In this document: positions 1-12,700 of the stretch, in pieces
Position numbering within the stretch: the first letter of the stretch is position 1
How the letters are laid out: each line of letters starts with the position of its first letter
NCBI GenBank assembly: GCA_015680685.1
Contig: MNCI01034224.1
Span: forward strand, 339,680 to 373,621
DNA: 33,942 nucleotides
Direction: 5' to 3'
Origin: Gnetum montanum
Taxonomy: Eukaryota > Streptophyta > Gnetopsida > Gnetales > Gnetaceae
The notes under the pieces: generated by a model
Database searches by the model: none
The model's input: only the letters and a program-made list of their open reading frames with translations
What the model was told of the DNA's origin: nothing
Made by a program: the position numbers and the translations under genes

Positions 1-770
1 CAAGGAATCAGCTACTCATCGCGATTAGACTCTCTCACCCTTACCTCCTAGAACGTGGGACAAGTATGACTTGATTACAAGCATCTACGGATGTGTACGG
101 CTAGTCAAGGAATCGGCTGCTTGTCACACTTAGGCTAGTTAGGTGCCTCAGTACGACTGCTTCGAGCACGTGCGTTACGTGTGGTAATCCCAATAACGAT
201 TAGCGTTTGGTAGCCACAGTTGCATAGTTCAGGGTGTGTACGGCAAGTGGGAACAGATGCTGACGCTAGGACTTAGCACTGTAGTTAGAATTAGTTTTAG
301 TTTCTCAACCCTTCACCGTTTAGCATAGAAGATAAACTAGAAAAGACCAAAAAAATCATATACCTCGGACTTACTTAACCATACACCGTGACAACAAGAA
401 GTAAGTCTGGGAAGACAACGATTAATTAACCCCAAGTGTTCCTTGCGGCGTTTAGGCATTTAGTCTGCGGAGTTCGACCGAATCGCGCGTGCTATGCTCG
501 TTTCGTATGGTTGAGTGTAGGGGTATCTCGCCACTCATCAATGAACAACCTCCATATGCCCAAGTCATTTAACTGCAATCCCATTAATCAATTGCAACAT
601 CATTTAGCTCATTTTCTCCATATGTTTCATGAGAGGTCATTTGATAACCCTAACTCACATGAATTATGCTTCACCAATCTACCTAACTTGTCATCCATAC
701 TTGACCATAGTATCCTCATGTTTAGACCCTCCTTTTAGCTCTCATTTGATCCCAAAATTTGTGCAAAATT
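1..770. repeat. Repeat-like intergenic stretch, no gene
   Basis: This stretch is richer in G+C and CG dinucleotides than the sequence to its right. It has degenerate internal repeats: a CAAGGAATC-GCT word at positions 1 and 106, and a TGTGTACGG word at 92 and again near 236. No coding pattern is recognisable; the 100-codon open frame at 436-738 shows no known motif. It may be part of an LTR or a satellite-like unit cut by the window edge, but no LTR ends or primer-binding site were found. Confidence 0.3.
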
Positions 771-1099
771 ATCTAGACTAGCCCTATCAATGCTTTTGTG
801 TTAACGCAGCGGGCTATGTTGATGAAGCACAATTAACGCATCAACATTAACACAATGCAAAAAACCTATAATATGTCATGACACTTAACTAATTTTCATT
901 TCATATTCTCATATCACCAAGGAAGTTTTTGTAGATTAGAAAGCCTAGATTGCAATCACTTAAAGGTGTTAACATATAATTTTTTGAAATTAAGCCAAAT
1001 CCAAGGATGATCAAGGGTAACAATACCTAAAAGATAATAACTAAGACTAATGACCAATTGTTCATGTGATTATAGATGATGCCTAAAAGTGTTTCAGAG

Positions 1100-1640
1100 G
1101 TGAGTAAGCACAACTATAATAGAATGTCACCTATGCGATCGAGCCCATTAGGAAAGAGCTTGAAGTGGAATCTATCAGATAGATTCTTACATCAGAGACA
1201 GGGCAGTCTAGACCTAAGCCAAGCCTAGAAGTCACATTGATTGAGGCCTATCTAGAAAATATAAGGACAAGAAGATCCAAAGTGTTATCTTGCATGAGCC
1301 AAGCTTGAAATCCTTCTTGGAGTTGGCACCCAAGAAGGTCCATGAGCAATTATAAACATCTTTGATATGTCCTACCTTCTCAACCAATGGAGACTAGTAA
1401 CTTGAGAAAACTTATCTCTTCTGGAACAACCATTAGGAAGGTGAAATTGTCAAAATCAAGGACATCACTATCTCTTATTTGATAGAGGCTATCACCAAGG
1501 CCCTAGGTCTCCCAAATGTGTGATCCAAATTAGCAATGATGTTTACATAGTCTCCCAAAGGTATTATTGAGTTGATAGAAAGAAGTAAGTAATCAAATCC
1601 CTACCTTAGGGATTAAACTTCCTTAAAATTCATAAAAATA
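1100..1640 (+). pseudogene. Degenerate gag-like retroelement remnant
   Basis: No intact frame is present, but one frame near 1420-1515 reads, across a stop, FWNN then EGEIVKIKDITIS and IEAITKALGLP. Loosely, this pattern (hydrophobic strand, helix, then GLP) resembles the gag-like 'putative plant transposon' domain also seen in the LINEs of this window. The frame is broken by several stops. Assignment is tentative, and unrelated repeat DNA is possible. The flanks at 770-1100 and 1640-2190 are AT-rich with nothing recognisable. Confidence 0.25.
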
Positions 1641-2196
1641 ATAAACAAAATTACATAGTTAATATATAAATAATAATTAAATTAAAAAACCTTAAAAGAT
1701 TTTCCTAACAGATAAAAAATTGTATATTAATTGCTAATAACTAAAACTAATTATTTATGAAATTGAAACTAAATTACGAAATTTTTACTTACATCATCAT
1801 CATCCAAAATTCCTTTTATGGAATTTTTTTTAGCATTGTGCACTAGAATTAAGCCTCTAATTTGGCTTTTTGATGCCAAGGTCAATTATATAATCTTACA
1901 CTATCAAAATAAATAAGAGTATGCTTTAAAAGATATAAAATACTTGTAAAAAGAAAACTATGTTTACACTTAAAAATAATTAATTTGTTTAAGTGCTTAA
2001 GAAATTAAAAAATTAATTTAAAAAACATTGTGTGCTATAGGCTTATTTTAAAGTGTTTCTATCCAACATGAAAACATTGATGAGTTTTATGATATTAAAA
2101 ATAAATAATTAATCCTTTTACTAAAGACTAAGCCTTCATCATAAAGATTGATATAATTTTGTGAATAATTTTTTATTTCATTGCTAATGACATAAA

Positions 2197-2371
2197 AGGC
2201 AAACACCATTTCTGGGAACATTAGATCCTTTTTTTATATATATAAATGATGTTTGAAAATGCAAGTCCAAAATTTTCATAAACAGGCACACACCATTTCT
2301 GCGAACATTAGATCCTTTTTTATATATATATAAATGATGTTTGAAAATGCAAGTCCAAAATTTTCATAAAC
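2197..2371. repeat. 87-bp tandem duplication
   Basis: Two adjacent copies start with AGGC at 2197 and 2284 and each end in TTTTCATAAAC. They differ at only a few positions, including the length of a central T run before TATATATATAAATG. The high identity points to a fairly recent local duplication. The following 385 bases to 2756 hold no recognisable gene. Confidence 0.85.
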
Positions 2372-2756
2372 TAGTTTAGATCATCTTGTTGTAGGTGACT
2401 GGGGGTCATATTGGGCTCTATTAAGGCTTTTGTTTCAAAGATTCTATTCATGTGCATAATTGTTGCCAGAAGAGCCAGGTTCTCTTGCAAAGCACAAAAC
2501 ACTATAGACGCCTAATAAAATAGATCAAGCGATGCCCAACTCAAGCAGATGGTAGGTCTTCCATGGTGTTTATCAGAGTGGACTGCCTTTTCTTAGCAGT
2601 TAAATGTACTTTTCCATCAGGGTTGGTGTGTAGTTGCTTATAATCGTCTCCAGTACATGGGTTTGTTGAAATCAATATCGTGCTTTAAGCAACCCAACGG
2701 TTAAATTATTGTAAAGCATATGCTACAAGTGAATCTTGAACATGTAACCAGATGCT

Positions 2757-2783
2757 GTTACTATTATTATTATTATTATTATT
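2757..2783. repeat. (ATT)n microsatellite
   Basis: About nine uninterrupted TTA/ATT units form a simple trinucleotide repeat. From here to 3175 there is only AT-rich sequence without gene features. Confidence 0.9.
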
Positions 2784-3175
2784 TGTTTTGAAATTTGACA
2801 ATCTGGTAATCCGTGAAAACCGAACCGAACTCACAGATGAAGCTTGAAAATACTAATTATAATTGTAATTTTCATTATAATTATGGGACTTTCTTAGTTA
2901 TGTGAACAGTGAAAGACAAACCCACAAACCTCCGATTCCACACAGAGGCTGCCACTTAGCCACCATCCCTAATTTCATTACATTTACTTTGAAATAAATT
3001 CGTGATCTGTTTAGCTAAGCCCAAATTTGGATGGTCTGCCTGTGTTTCAACCCATGATGAGCATGTGGAAAATGTTCTTCCTCCATAGAGGCTTAAATCT
3101 TGGTTAGTTCTCTGCAAATGCTATACTGGGATTAAACCTTGATGGTTTGAAACTTTGGGACCACTATTTGGAATG

Positions 3176-3395
3176 AAATGATGGTAAGGTGCTTGTTTCT
3201 CAAAAGACTTGGGTTTGAACCTCTGTGCAGCTACTCAAATGATGGTAAGGTGCTTGTTTCTCAAAAGACTTGGGTTTGAACCTCTGTGCAGCTACTCAAA
3301 ACAGGTTAAGCTCTTGCTTATCCACCAAACCTCCCAGGACCCCCCTGAGCAGGATAAGCATTGAACCTTTAGGTGATGATCCTTTTATAAATTCC
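3176..3395 (+). mobile_element. tRNA-derived SINE-like repeat with doubled head
   Basis: A 61-bp unit occurs twice in exact tandem (3176-3237 and 3237-3298). Each unit looks like a tRNA head: TGGTAAGGTGCTTG fits a Pol III A box, an anticodon-arm-like GTTTCTCAAAAGAC follows, and GGTTTGAACC fits the B box. The body after the head (about 3290-3385) is found again, diverged, at 6928-7020, so it is dispersed. No poly(A) tail or target duplication could be defined. Calling it a SINE is inference from the promoter-like boxes and the second copy. Confidence 0.6.
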
Positions 3396-3499
3396 TATTC
3401 TTCACAGAATTGCAATGCCAAATATCTTATAAAATCAAGTGGAAATATAATCAAACGCTTATTCTTACTTCTACAGTTCAGTGGATATAAAACCCACCC

Positions 3500-3711
3500 A
3501 ATGCAGAAGAAAACATTTTTATTTGATTTTCATAAATCAGCGCCACCAACCATGAAACCATGCAACCTTTACAGGACTCCAAAAAGCAATTACTTCAACG
3601 TTGCAGTCCCAAAACAAAAATGTATCTTCTAGTAGAACCCAAAATTTGCTGTTCGAACATGGCAGAAAATCCAACTCCCAAGCAGTGCTCTGATTTCATG
3701 TTATATATCTA
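3500..3711 (-). promoter_or_regulatory. Likely 3' UTR of the FluG/NodGS-like gene
   Basis: The sequence directly after the stop codon on the minus strand holds no further conserved coding. A canonical AATAAA signal lies at 3523-3518, about 190 bases after the stop, which is a usual distance for a plant 3' end. The cleavage site is not visible from sequence alone. Confidence 0.5.
3518..3523 (-). terminator. Candidate polyadenylation signal AATAAA
   Basis: The hexamer AATAAA sits on the minus strand in the expected place for the host gene's transcript end. AATAAA is common by chance in AT-rich DNA, so only the position supports it. Confidence 0.4.
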
Positions 3712-3774
3712 TCAATATCTATGGATCAATAGCTCTATAGGATCATCCTGTTTTGTGTGCGCTTCGATTTCAGC
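3712..3774 (-). CDS. FLUG: FluG-like terminal exon (20 codons and stop)
   Basis: Reads AEIEAHTKQDDPIELLIHRY then TGA. The start (AEI) and end (LIHRY) match the C-terminus of plant FluG/NodGS proteins, and the phase-0 acceptor CATCAG fits the phase-0 donor at 13901. The middle differs from the YYS..P.AYK pattern I recall for relatives. The exon lies 10127 bases from its upstream neighbour, so it would be missed by prediction that limits intron length. Confidence 0.85.
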   Translation of the reverse strand, partial: AEIEAHTKQDDPIELLIHRY

Positions 3775-6700
3775 CTGATGACAAAGGACCAAATAAGTGC
3801 AAAATTTCATTTCCAAATTTAATGTTTCCTAAAATTATATATACAACGTAAACCATCATTGAAACAAAGCTTCATTGATTTATTAAATGTTATTCATACA
3901 GAAATGTTTAAATATCATGCCAAGCAGAAACATACTTCAAATGTTAGAATTTTACAAGCAAACTGTGATACTGATTAATATCGTCTGTGGTTTTATTAAA
4001 ATGCCCCAAATAAATTCATGATACGAGGAATTAACCATCAATTCTTGGTGGAAAATTAATTGTTTTGCTAAATGGTGAAGTCTGGATTCATAATTAAAAA
4101 GTGCTTTAGCATAATTGTCATATGAAAAACATATCTGTAATCATCCAATAAATTTCATTTAGAAAGTGTAGTTTTTAAGTAGTCAATCTTTTAAATCGAT
4201 AGTGGATTGTAGTCCTGCTTGCATCATCTAAAGGTGCAAAATATCTCAATAAGAAATATTGCCAAATCCTGAAATAACTGAGATCAAGATTGATAGAATA
4301 AAGGTTAAACAATAACGAATTTGGATCTGGTTTGCTAAATCCTAACAAAATCACATACTTTCAGTAATTATTTGTGTGAATGAACAGTGATGATAATGAA
4401 AGTCTTTGCAGCTAGTTTTCTATCATAGATGCGTAATATCATTATTTCTAACCTAATCTTTTATTTTTTTAAAAAAAAATAACGCTTTATGAGCTTTACA
4501 TTAGGCAACAACAGCCAAAATAAAAACCAGGGAGGAAGATGACACATTGACATGGAAAGCTTAATACCTCCACTGGTATGATGCTCTAATAACAGATTAC
4601 CTGTAAATGTCACATCAATTCTTGGGGACAATGTGCTCAAATTTTGAGAAAAAAGCTACGAGTTTTTTGACATTTGCATGCTATTGTTGTTTGTAATAAT
4701 TTATGCTCGTGAGCTGTTCTTTAATAAGTTTCTCCAATATTTGACCGTTTGCTGTTGGTAGCTCTGTTAGATCCCAACCACAGCTTTAAAGCTTCACCTT
4801 TCTCTATATTGATTAAAAATGTTGGTTAGGAACAAATTGGGCAGGAGGGCAAGAAAGTTTTTTATGGCATTAGAAATTTTGTTGCAAAGTCTCATGGGCT
4901 AGTGATATTTGATATTTGTATGGTGTTTCAAGTTGTGCTCTGATGTTGACATGAACCTAGCATGCATTTAACATTTACTTTCTGAAATTTTAGTGAAATT
5001 CACCATAGAATCATCTACCTTTTGTGTACAAAACATACATTTGGATTTACAAGGCATTAATGTTATCTCTTTTATAAGAGTATTTTCTTTGAATGTTGTT
5101 AAATTTTCTATTAATCAATAATGTATGACTTATTGGTTAAGGCATGTTACTTACATCTTATGAGTAATATAGGTTTGATCTTAGTGAAGCATGTTGAGAT
5201 ACATCAGCATTGTGCAATATATATTTGCTAGAGCCGACCTCGTCCAAGAGATCTACAAGGGTCTAAAATATGATTAAGTTTAGTTCAGAACCAAGAGGAC
5301 TTGATGTTATTATGGCAGACTCAAGCAAGAAATGATAAACTGTTGTACTTGCAATCAAAGATTTTGGTTAGAACTTTTACAATTTTTTTAATAAAAAATT
5401 GTTGTGCTTTTCTGGATTTATCCTGCTGATTTGTTTATAAAACCACTGAAAGCCATTATGGTTCTCCTGTTTGTTTCGCAATTTTTACTTCACTGGTGAT
5501 GCTGGAATTCGGTTTACTAAGCAAACCTTTGGTTTTCAAGATTTTAATTTTCCAATACATTATCATTTATATTTTCTATCCTTTAATTTGGTGGTGTTAG
5601 TTAAGGGTCTGTATCCATATCCTAGATGATAGCTAGCTTAATCATTTCTCAATGAGACATTGGATAATGTTCTTTATTACTCAAACCTCAGGGATCCTGA
5701 CAGCATTCCTCATCCTAAGATTTTAAACAATACCTCTGATCCAATGAATTGTACGATAAATAATCCGCCTTTAACTTCTAGCTCGAAGTTTTGGTACCAA
5801 TGCAATAGCTGCGTTCTAAGATATCAGAATATCCAATGCAAAAACCAATTCTCTCATACTGAACGTAAACAATGGCACGAAGTAAATCAAAAAGTCCATC
5901 TATGAGGGGAGATCCTCACAAACATAGAATCCTAAAAGTTACTGAAACGCCTTTCCATTTGTAGAACATTGAAATATTTCCATTATAGGATCCAATGTGA
6001 AAACTAATGTTTGTTTGAATTGTCCGTTTTTACAAGTAAATTATTACAGGAAGCAAACTTTTTCATCAGAAACAGCATGAAAAATTTGTTTATGGAAGAA
6101 CATCCTTGCTAATGTAATACTGAAACCATTTTGAAACTGAAGGTGAAACTGTTTTTAATAATGCTAAAGAATACTGTTCTAGAGCATCATTTTGTACTTT
6201 CTATCTAAGAAGTGTTGGGATAAGGGATACTCCAGTTAGCAGGAGTTTAAAGAAGCTTAAAATGTATTAGTACAAAGAAAATGTTGGAATAGTTTTACTT
6301 CAGGAGGCAAGTCGCTTGTCCTGTAATATCATTGGAGATTGTGAATAAGGAGGGTGTCCATGGCTGTTTCCTGAACGAGTTAAGCTACTGCAGTTTCATG
6401 CACGTAAAGAAGTTTCGTGAAGCATGCTGCCATGAGAGAGCTTAACATGATTAAAGACACCGCTTTTTGTATATCTACTTGGAGCAGCTCCAGGCATAGT
6501 ATGCATAGTAGGCATTGCTTTGTGTTCATTTGCAGAGATGGAGTAAATGGTGGCACTGACCACCGGTTCAGGATTAGTGATTTAATGATGTAGCAAATGG
6601 ATTTTGGTGAAGTAAATATGGCCAAGGCTTTTCTTCTCTTCTATGGGAGAATGTGATAAGGACGGTTGTTGACTGACTGCGTTTTGGTTGGTTGTAGATC

Positions 6701-9700
6701 CAGCATCCAGAGGCTAGTAAAGTGTCAAGGCAGATACAAGATAGGATGTGCAAGTTGATGCATGCAGAGGAAGCCTAGTTGCACAGGTAAATTTCAATGG
6801 TGTAGAGGACCCATGAAATCAACAATGTAGTTCAGACTGCAACATTACAGCATAAGCAGAGCCAGACCATTTGAGCAAGCAGGTAAGCATGATATAGTTG
6901 GAAGATGTGGGTCAAGGCTAGGCACAACTACTCGAAGAGGTTAGGCTTTTGCTCATCTACCAATACACCAGGAACTCACAGGATGAGCATTGAGGCTTTG
7001 AGTGATGATCTTTTAGGTAAATACCATGTACCCATCATAAGTAATGGATGGCAAATGTCGGGAGCCAAACCTCTTTGGATGAAAGATTATTGGGGGGAAG
7101 CACAACAATTGCAAGGAGTGTGATCGGCGGGATGGCCGTTTCAGGTGCAACAAGCAGGACAGGAGATCTAGGTGTGACGGGCATCAGGGCTGACAAGTCA
7201 GGAGACCCAATGGGTGGGATGTCGATGGCCAACAAGGGTGGGATGGCTCGGTTTGGCACCTTGGGGCTAGGGGTGTGGAGGAGTGCGTGTGGGGCAAAGG
7301 CTCTTTGTGGTTTAAGATGAAGGACCCCTCCAAGGAGGGTTTGCGGGCTGCGGAGATGAGCTTAATCAGCAAGTTTGTCTCTGTGGGTGCACAGCCGCCT
7401 TTTAACCAGGTAACGAAATGGGTGGCAATTCATTGGAATTTATGCCCCAGCGAGGTTCATTACTTCAAGAGCAAGCTTTTCTTGTTTGTCTTCAAGTCCT
7501 TGCAAGACATTGCAAGACAGGAAGAGGGTTCTAATGGGGGGCATGCGGTTTGGTGTTGACTTACTGGCAGCGGGGGCCCATAGGGATCCTAATCTATTTT
7601 CCAGGGCATGTGTCTAGGCCTGGGTGTCCATTATCCCATGGGAAATCTAGACAGAGGAGTTTCTCCATACCCTTGCCAGTCGCCTTGAAGATTTCATTTG
7701 TTTCAACCATGCAACGAGATCCCTAGAGAGGATGGGGTTTGCCCATTTTTGCGTGTGGCGGTGACTTTCGATGGAGGACCTAATTCAGGAGGTAATTCTT
7801 GACTTCCCTAATGGTGAGGAAACGATGAGAATAGAATATGAGAATGTGATGGTAGACCCTCGGGCACAAAGGAGGCCGCAGGTGTTGCACTCCTATGCCA
7901 CTTGTGGTAAGGTTGGTCATATGGTCGCGGTCTGTAAGGCTGGTCATAAGGCACAAGACTAGAAGAATGGAGGTGCATATTGGACCCTGGTAACTCGAAA
8001 AGGGTGGGCGGCAGAGCGTTAGGGCAAGATGGTGGGGATTTTGGAGACAACGGGGGTCTCGAAGCCTCAACAGCCGAAGTCGGTAGTGGTTGCGGGCAAT
8101 GTTGGGCCCAATGTTGGTGAAGGAGACCAAAGGCTTCCTAAAGGGCAAGAAGATCCACCTGTGCAATCTGTTAGTGAGGGGGAGCCCGGGCAACCTATTA
8201 GTGAGAGGAAGGATTTGGGGTCACTAATTTCACCGAGGTCTGAGAAGTTGGCAAGGTCACTTAGGACCTCAGGTTCTTTGGGATTGCCCGTCAAGCATGG
8301 TTCTAGGGAGGAGGTCAATGGTTTGGGAGTAAAGCTCCCCCCCTTAGCCGACTAGGTTTTGGTTGTCAGGGGAAGTCTCATGCCATCTATGGATGAGATT
8401 GCAAGAGGAGGTGCGGTGCACGAGGGACCTTTTGTTGTTTCATCGGATAGCTAGAAAGTGAGGAGGCCATCGGCCTCTCTTGTCCAAACCCGACAAACTC
8501 AAATGGAAGTGGATTTGGGGTCCAGCCAACCCTCAAGGAGGTCTACAAATGCACAAGGTGCTAGACATGAGGTTCCTTTCATGGAACTACAAGGAGCAGG
8601 GTACCTCCTATAAACGCAATACCCTGAAGGAGATTGTGCGGCGGGACATGTGCGATGTTGTCTATCTACAAGAAGCCAAATTGCAATAGCAAGAGTCTCA
8701 TTGGCTTCAGTGGTCAAGATGGCATGCTCAAGTTGTCCCTAGTCGAGGCAGGGTAGGTGGTTTGGCCTTGTTGTCGCGTGAGTAGTTAGAGGTGTGGTAT
8801 TGCTCTAGGTGGAGCATTACGGCTCTTCTTCCAAACTCTGGTATTTGGATCACAAACTTCTATGGGGCCCAAATGTAGGAAGATCATTTGCAAGAGTTGC
8901 AGTGGATTGCAACGCTTGTGCCAATCTAACGATGTTGGATAATTCTTGGGGGTTTCAATTAGCACCTCTATGGATGGGAGAAACCTGATGGAGGGGCCCA
9001 AGACCCTCCGAGAGCACAGGAATGTATGGAGTTTCTAGAGAAGAATGAGTTGATTGATTTGGAGATCTGGCAATGTCACTTCATGTGGAGTAACCGTTGG
9101 AAAGGAAGTGACTGGGTTATGACCAAGATAGACCATGTTTGGGTTCATTCTCATTTTTTCATGACAAAAGGGATCATGGCAACGGCCTTGGAATGGGTGG
9201 CCTCGGATCACCAAGCTATTGTTTGATACGTTGATGATGGCCCACCCGAGAGACTTGGGCCTTTTAAGTTTGAACATTATTGGATCCACAAGCCATGGAT
9301 GAGGTCGTTGGTGGCCAAAATCTAGGGGACATACACAAGGTTGCATGACCCTTGGGAATTTTTGAAGGAAGGGCTAGCCCGGTTAAAACAAGCATTGAAA
9401 TGAATCAAGTTTGAAAATAAGTATTCTATCAAAAGTGAGAGAGGGTGGCTCACACAAAGACTTTTGGAGATGTCAGCAAGACAAGAAGAAGACCAAGATT
9501 TGGAGCAAGAATGGATCATGAGGCGGAGGCCCACTAATGACAGCAATCTAGGGCATGCTGGCTGAAAGATGTGGATAGGAATACTTGGTTCTTCTTTGCA
9601 GATGCCTCTATGGCAAATGCTTCAAAGCAGATCTCTCATCTCTCTATTCAAGAAAAAGAGATTGCTGGGGAGGAGAAGGTTGCTCAAAAGTTGATGAACT

Positions 9701-12700
9701 TTTGGTCTAACATTTGGAGCTAGCAGCCAGTGCAGCCGCTATCTGTCCATGTTGAGTTTGTGTTGCAGAACAAAGAGAATTGTTGATTGTTGTCCCCCTT
9801 CTCCGTGTCTGAGTTGGAGGAGGCCTTGGGGTCCATGAAAACAAGTATGGCACTGGGACTTGATGGGTGGCCTGTGGAATTCTTTCGAAGCTTATGGGAT
9901 CTTATTAGGGATAACATTCTTGATGCGTTCAATGCTATGATGCATTGGCGTCTGATTCACTGAGAGATCAATTGTGCCTAGATTGTTTTAATCCCGAAGT
10001 CATCCTTGGCTTTGAAGCCTACCGACTTTCTTCCGATTGGTGTTTGAAACACCCTTCTCTGTCTCTTTTCTAAGATGTTGGTGTTGCAATTGAGTCTATT
10101 GATAATTAAGCTAGTCGAGGCCAATCAGGTGGGGTTTATTCAAGGCAAGCACATCTAGGATCAAATTCTTTTGGTGCAAGAGGGTTTACACTGACTCAAA
10201 CTAACAAGGTACCCAAGTTTGTGCCTTAACCTAGATATTTCGAAGGCATATGATACTATATCATGGGAAGCACTAGAGGAGATTATGTTGAGAAAAGGGT
10301 TCCACCCTGAGTTTGTGAAGTTGTGCCTATCCATTCAATGGTCTAGAGGTTTCTTACTGGACTTAAACGGGCAATTATGGGGGTTCTCCTCCTTGGGGAG
10401 AGGGTTGAGACAAGGGGACCCAATGTTCCCCTATTTGTTTATTCTGGTCATGGATACCCTGTAGGCATATTGTGAGACAGAGGGGGTTAAGGAATTGGAG
10501 GTTGTGGGAGTTAAATGTCTTGTCGAACATTATGCAAATGATACCATCATGTTCTCCCACACGACTATGCCGCAAGCAATTGCAATTAATAGAGCATTGG
10601 CATGTCTAGCTACAGAAGTGGGTTTGGAGGTCAATAAAGGGGAGAGTCTTCAACGCACCTATTAAACACTCTTGCAAGGGTAAGGGGTTTGGTCATCCAG
10701 CACCTTGGGTTGCTTCCCGAATCGTCAAATGATGCGTACTTGGGGCTTCCCTTGTATGACTAGCAAAAGAGGAACGTTTGGAGTGGTTTAGTGCACAGAA
10801 TTCAAAAGAGAACATCTCATTGGACAGTCCAATTTCTGACACAAGCAAGCAGGATGCTTTTAGCCACTTCGATTTTGGTCGCCATGGCTAAATATGTGGC
10901 TTCAGTGGTGAGGCTACCAATGGGCGTGGTGGAGGAGATTGATCAAATTGTGCAGAACTTTACGTGGTCTAGTGGCAAAGGGGGACAAAGGCTACATTTG
11001 GTCAAGTGGAATGTTGTGGCTTGCCCAAAGAAAGCTGGGGGGGCTAGGAATACCTAAATTGCAAGATATTATTGAGCTCGAGACCCACACCCTTACTAAC
11101 AAGATTTTTAGGCTTGGGCCTTAACCTCTGCAATGGTTACAAGTGATGGCAGGGAAGTACCAAAGTTGGGAGGCTTGTTCGCATGATTCACATGTGTGGA
11201 GATCTATCTGCCAACATGTCAAGATGGTGATGTCGTGGGGACTCTTGGGGATCCCGCCAAAAGAATTAATTAACCATAAATACCCATCAGTTCATGGTTG
11301 GGGGGAATGTGGAAATGTAAACTCTCGCAGAAAATTAAATTCTTATTATGGCTAAAACAACACTCTGTGCTTTTTGTAAAATCGGAACTTAAATGACAGG
11401 GGGTAAATGTTGAGGACATGTGTCCTATGTGCATGGCCACAGTGGAAACACAAGACCACTTTCTTTTTAACTGCATTTTTATTGGATCGGTAATAAGAGT
11501 TGTGAATATTCGACGAGATTTGAAAATTTTCGAGGATTCGTTGGCTATGGCAGTGCTCTGGGCAATGTGGAAAGTGCATAATTCCAGGGTGTTTTAGGGT
11601 GTCGCACTACCTCCACCAGTGCAAATTGCAGCCCAAGGAATTAAACTATGGGTGGAAGCACAGGTGGCCATGGGGGTGATGATGACGCTTGAACGCAATT
11701 GTGATGCTTTCCAGGCTAACCCAATGCTCTAGGAGTTGGTGCAACAGGCCAAATGGATAGATCTTCTCCCTCAGCTGCAAGGGAAGGTGGATTTGGCAAA
11801 TGAAGCCTTCTTCATGAATTGGATTGGAAATGTTACTTTGTTTAGGGGAGTGCACATCACATTGACCGTGGAGTCAATGGCGGCATTGCTAGGGTTGCCA
11901 ATCGACAAGGACGTAATTCCCATGTGCAGACAAGGGCTACAGGATGTTGCGGATTTTTTCACTGGGCCCATTCCCAGAACTGGAAGTGGGCAAGTGTTGC
12001 AGTTGACACTACCAACACTGTGGCAAGATGTCGCGGAGCTGGTTGAATGTTTTTTTGTTCAATCAGGTAACATTTCCAAATTGATGGGCCTCCACTTCAC
12101 CTTTATGTAATGTTTGCGAGGGGGTTTGTCGATCAATCTGCCAAATTTTTTCCTAGATACCTTGTGGAGACAACGGCAAGGCCAACATTCTAGTCTTATC
12201 TTGGTGTTGTCACAGGCAGCAGCTACAAGGGTTCCTTCCTCGAGGATGGGCTTCCGACGTGCAAGGTCTATGAGCAACGGTGAACGCACTGTGTGGTGTT
12301 GGTTGTTGTGGAGATCTCTAGTGGGTCAAAAGGTAATGAGTCTGGGGCGGTGGGGGGGATGCTCAAGCTAGCGAGCTCTCCTCCCACGAACCTGATGTGT
12401 CAAGGGGAGATGGCCAAAAGGTTCCTACTAGGGGAGGTGGTTTTGATGGTGGGTCCCTTACTATTCTAAGTCCCAATGCTAGAATGGCCAGAGATCTTGA
12501 GGCAGTGGCATTGAGACCATGATAGGAGGAAAGGGCCATTTGGTAGAAGAGATGGAATGAGCACAAAGTTGCTTTTTGAAGCCAATTGGAGGAGGCAATG
12601 CACTTGAAGGCCTCTTTAGATGAAGGGGTGAAGGTAGCGACCAAGCAAGCCAAATCAGAGGAACGACAGTAGTGGTAAGCAGTGCTAGCTAAGTGCGAGA

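Noticed and set aside
436-738. Open frame of 100 codons on the plus strand
   Set aside because: No recognisable motif, lies in repeat-like sequence, and the composition does not look like a conserved plant protein.
1090-1130. YYS-like minus-strand reading as the missing last FluG exon
   Set aside because: The frame lacks AYK and LIHRY and has no fitting acceptor; the exon at 3712-3774 fits much better.
3270-3778. Plus-strand open frames over the host gene's 3' end
   Set aside because: They are antisense shadows of the SINE-like repeat, the 3' UTR and the terminal exon.
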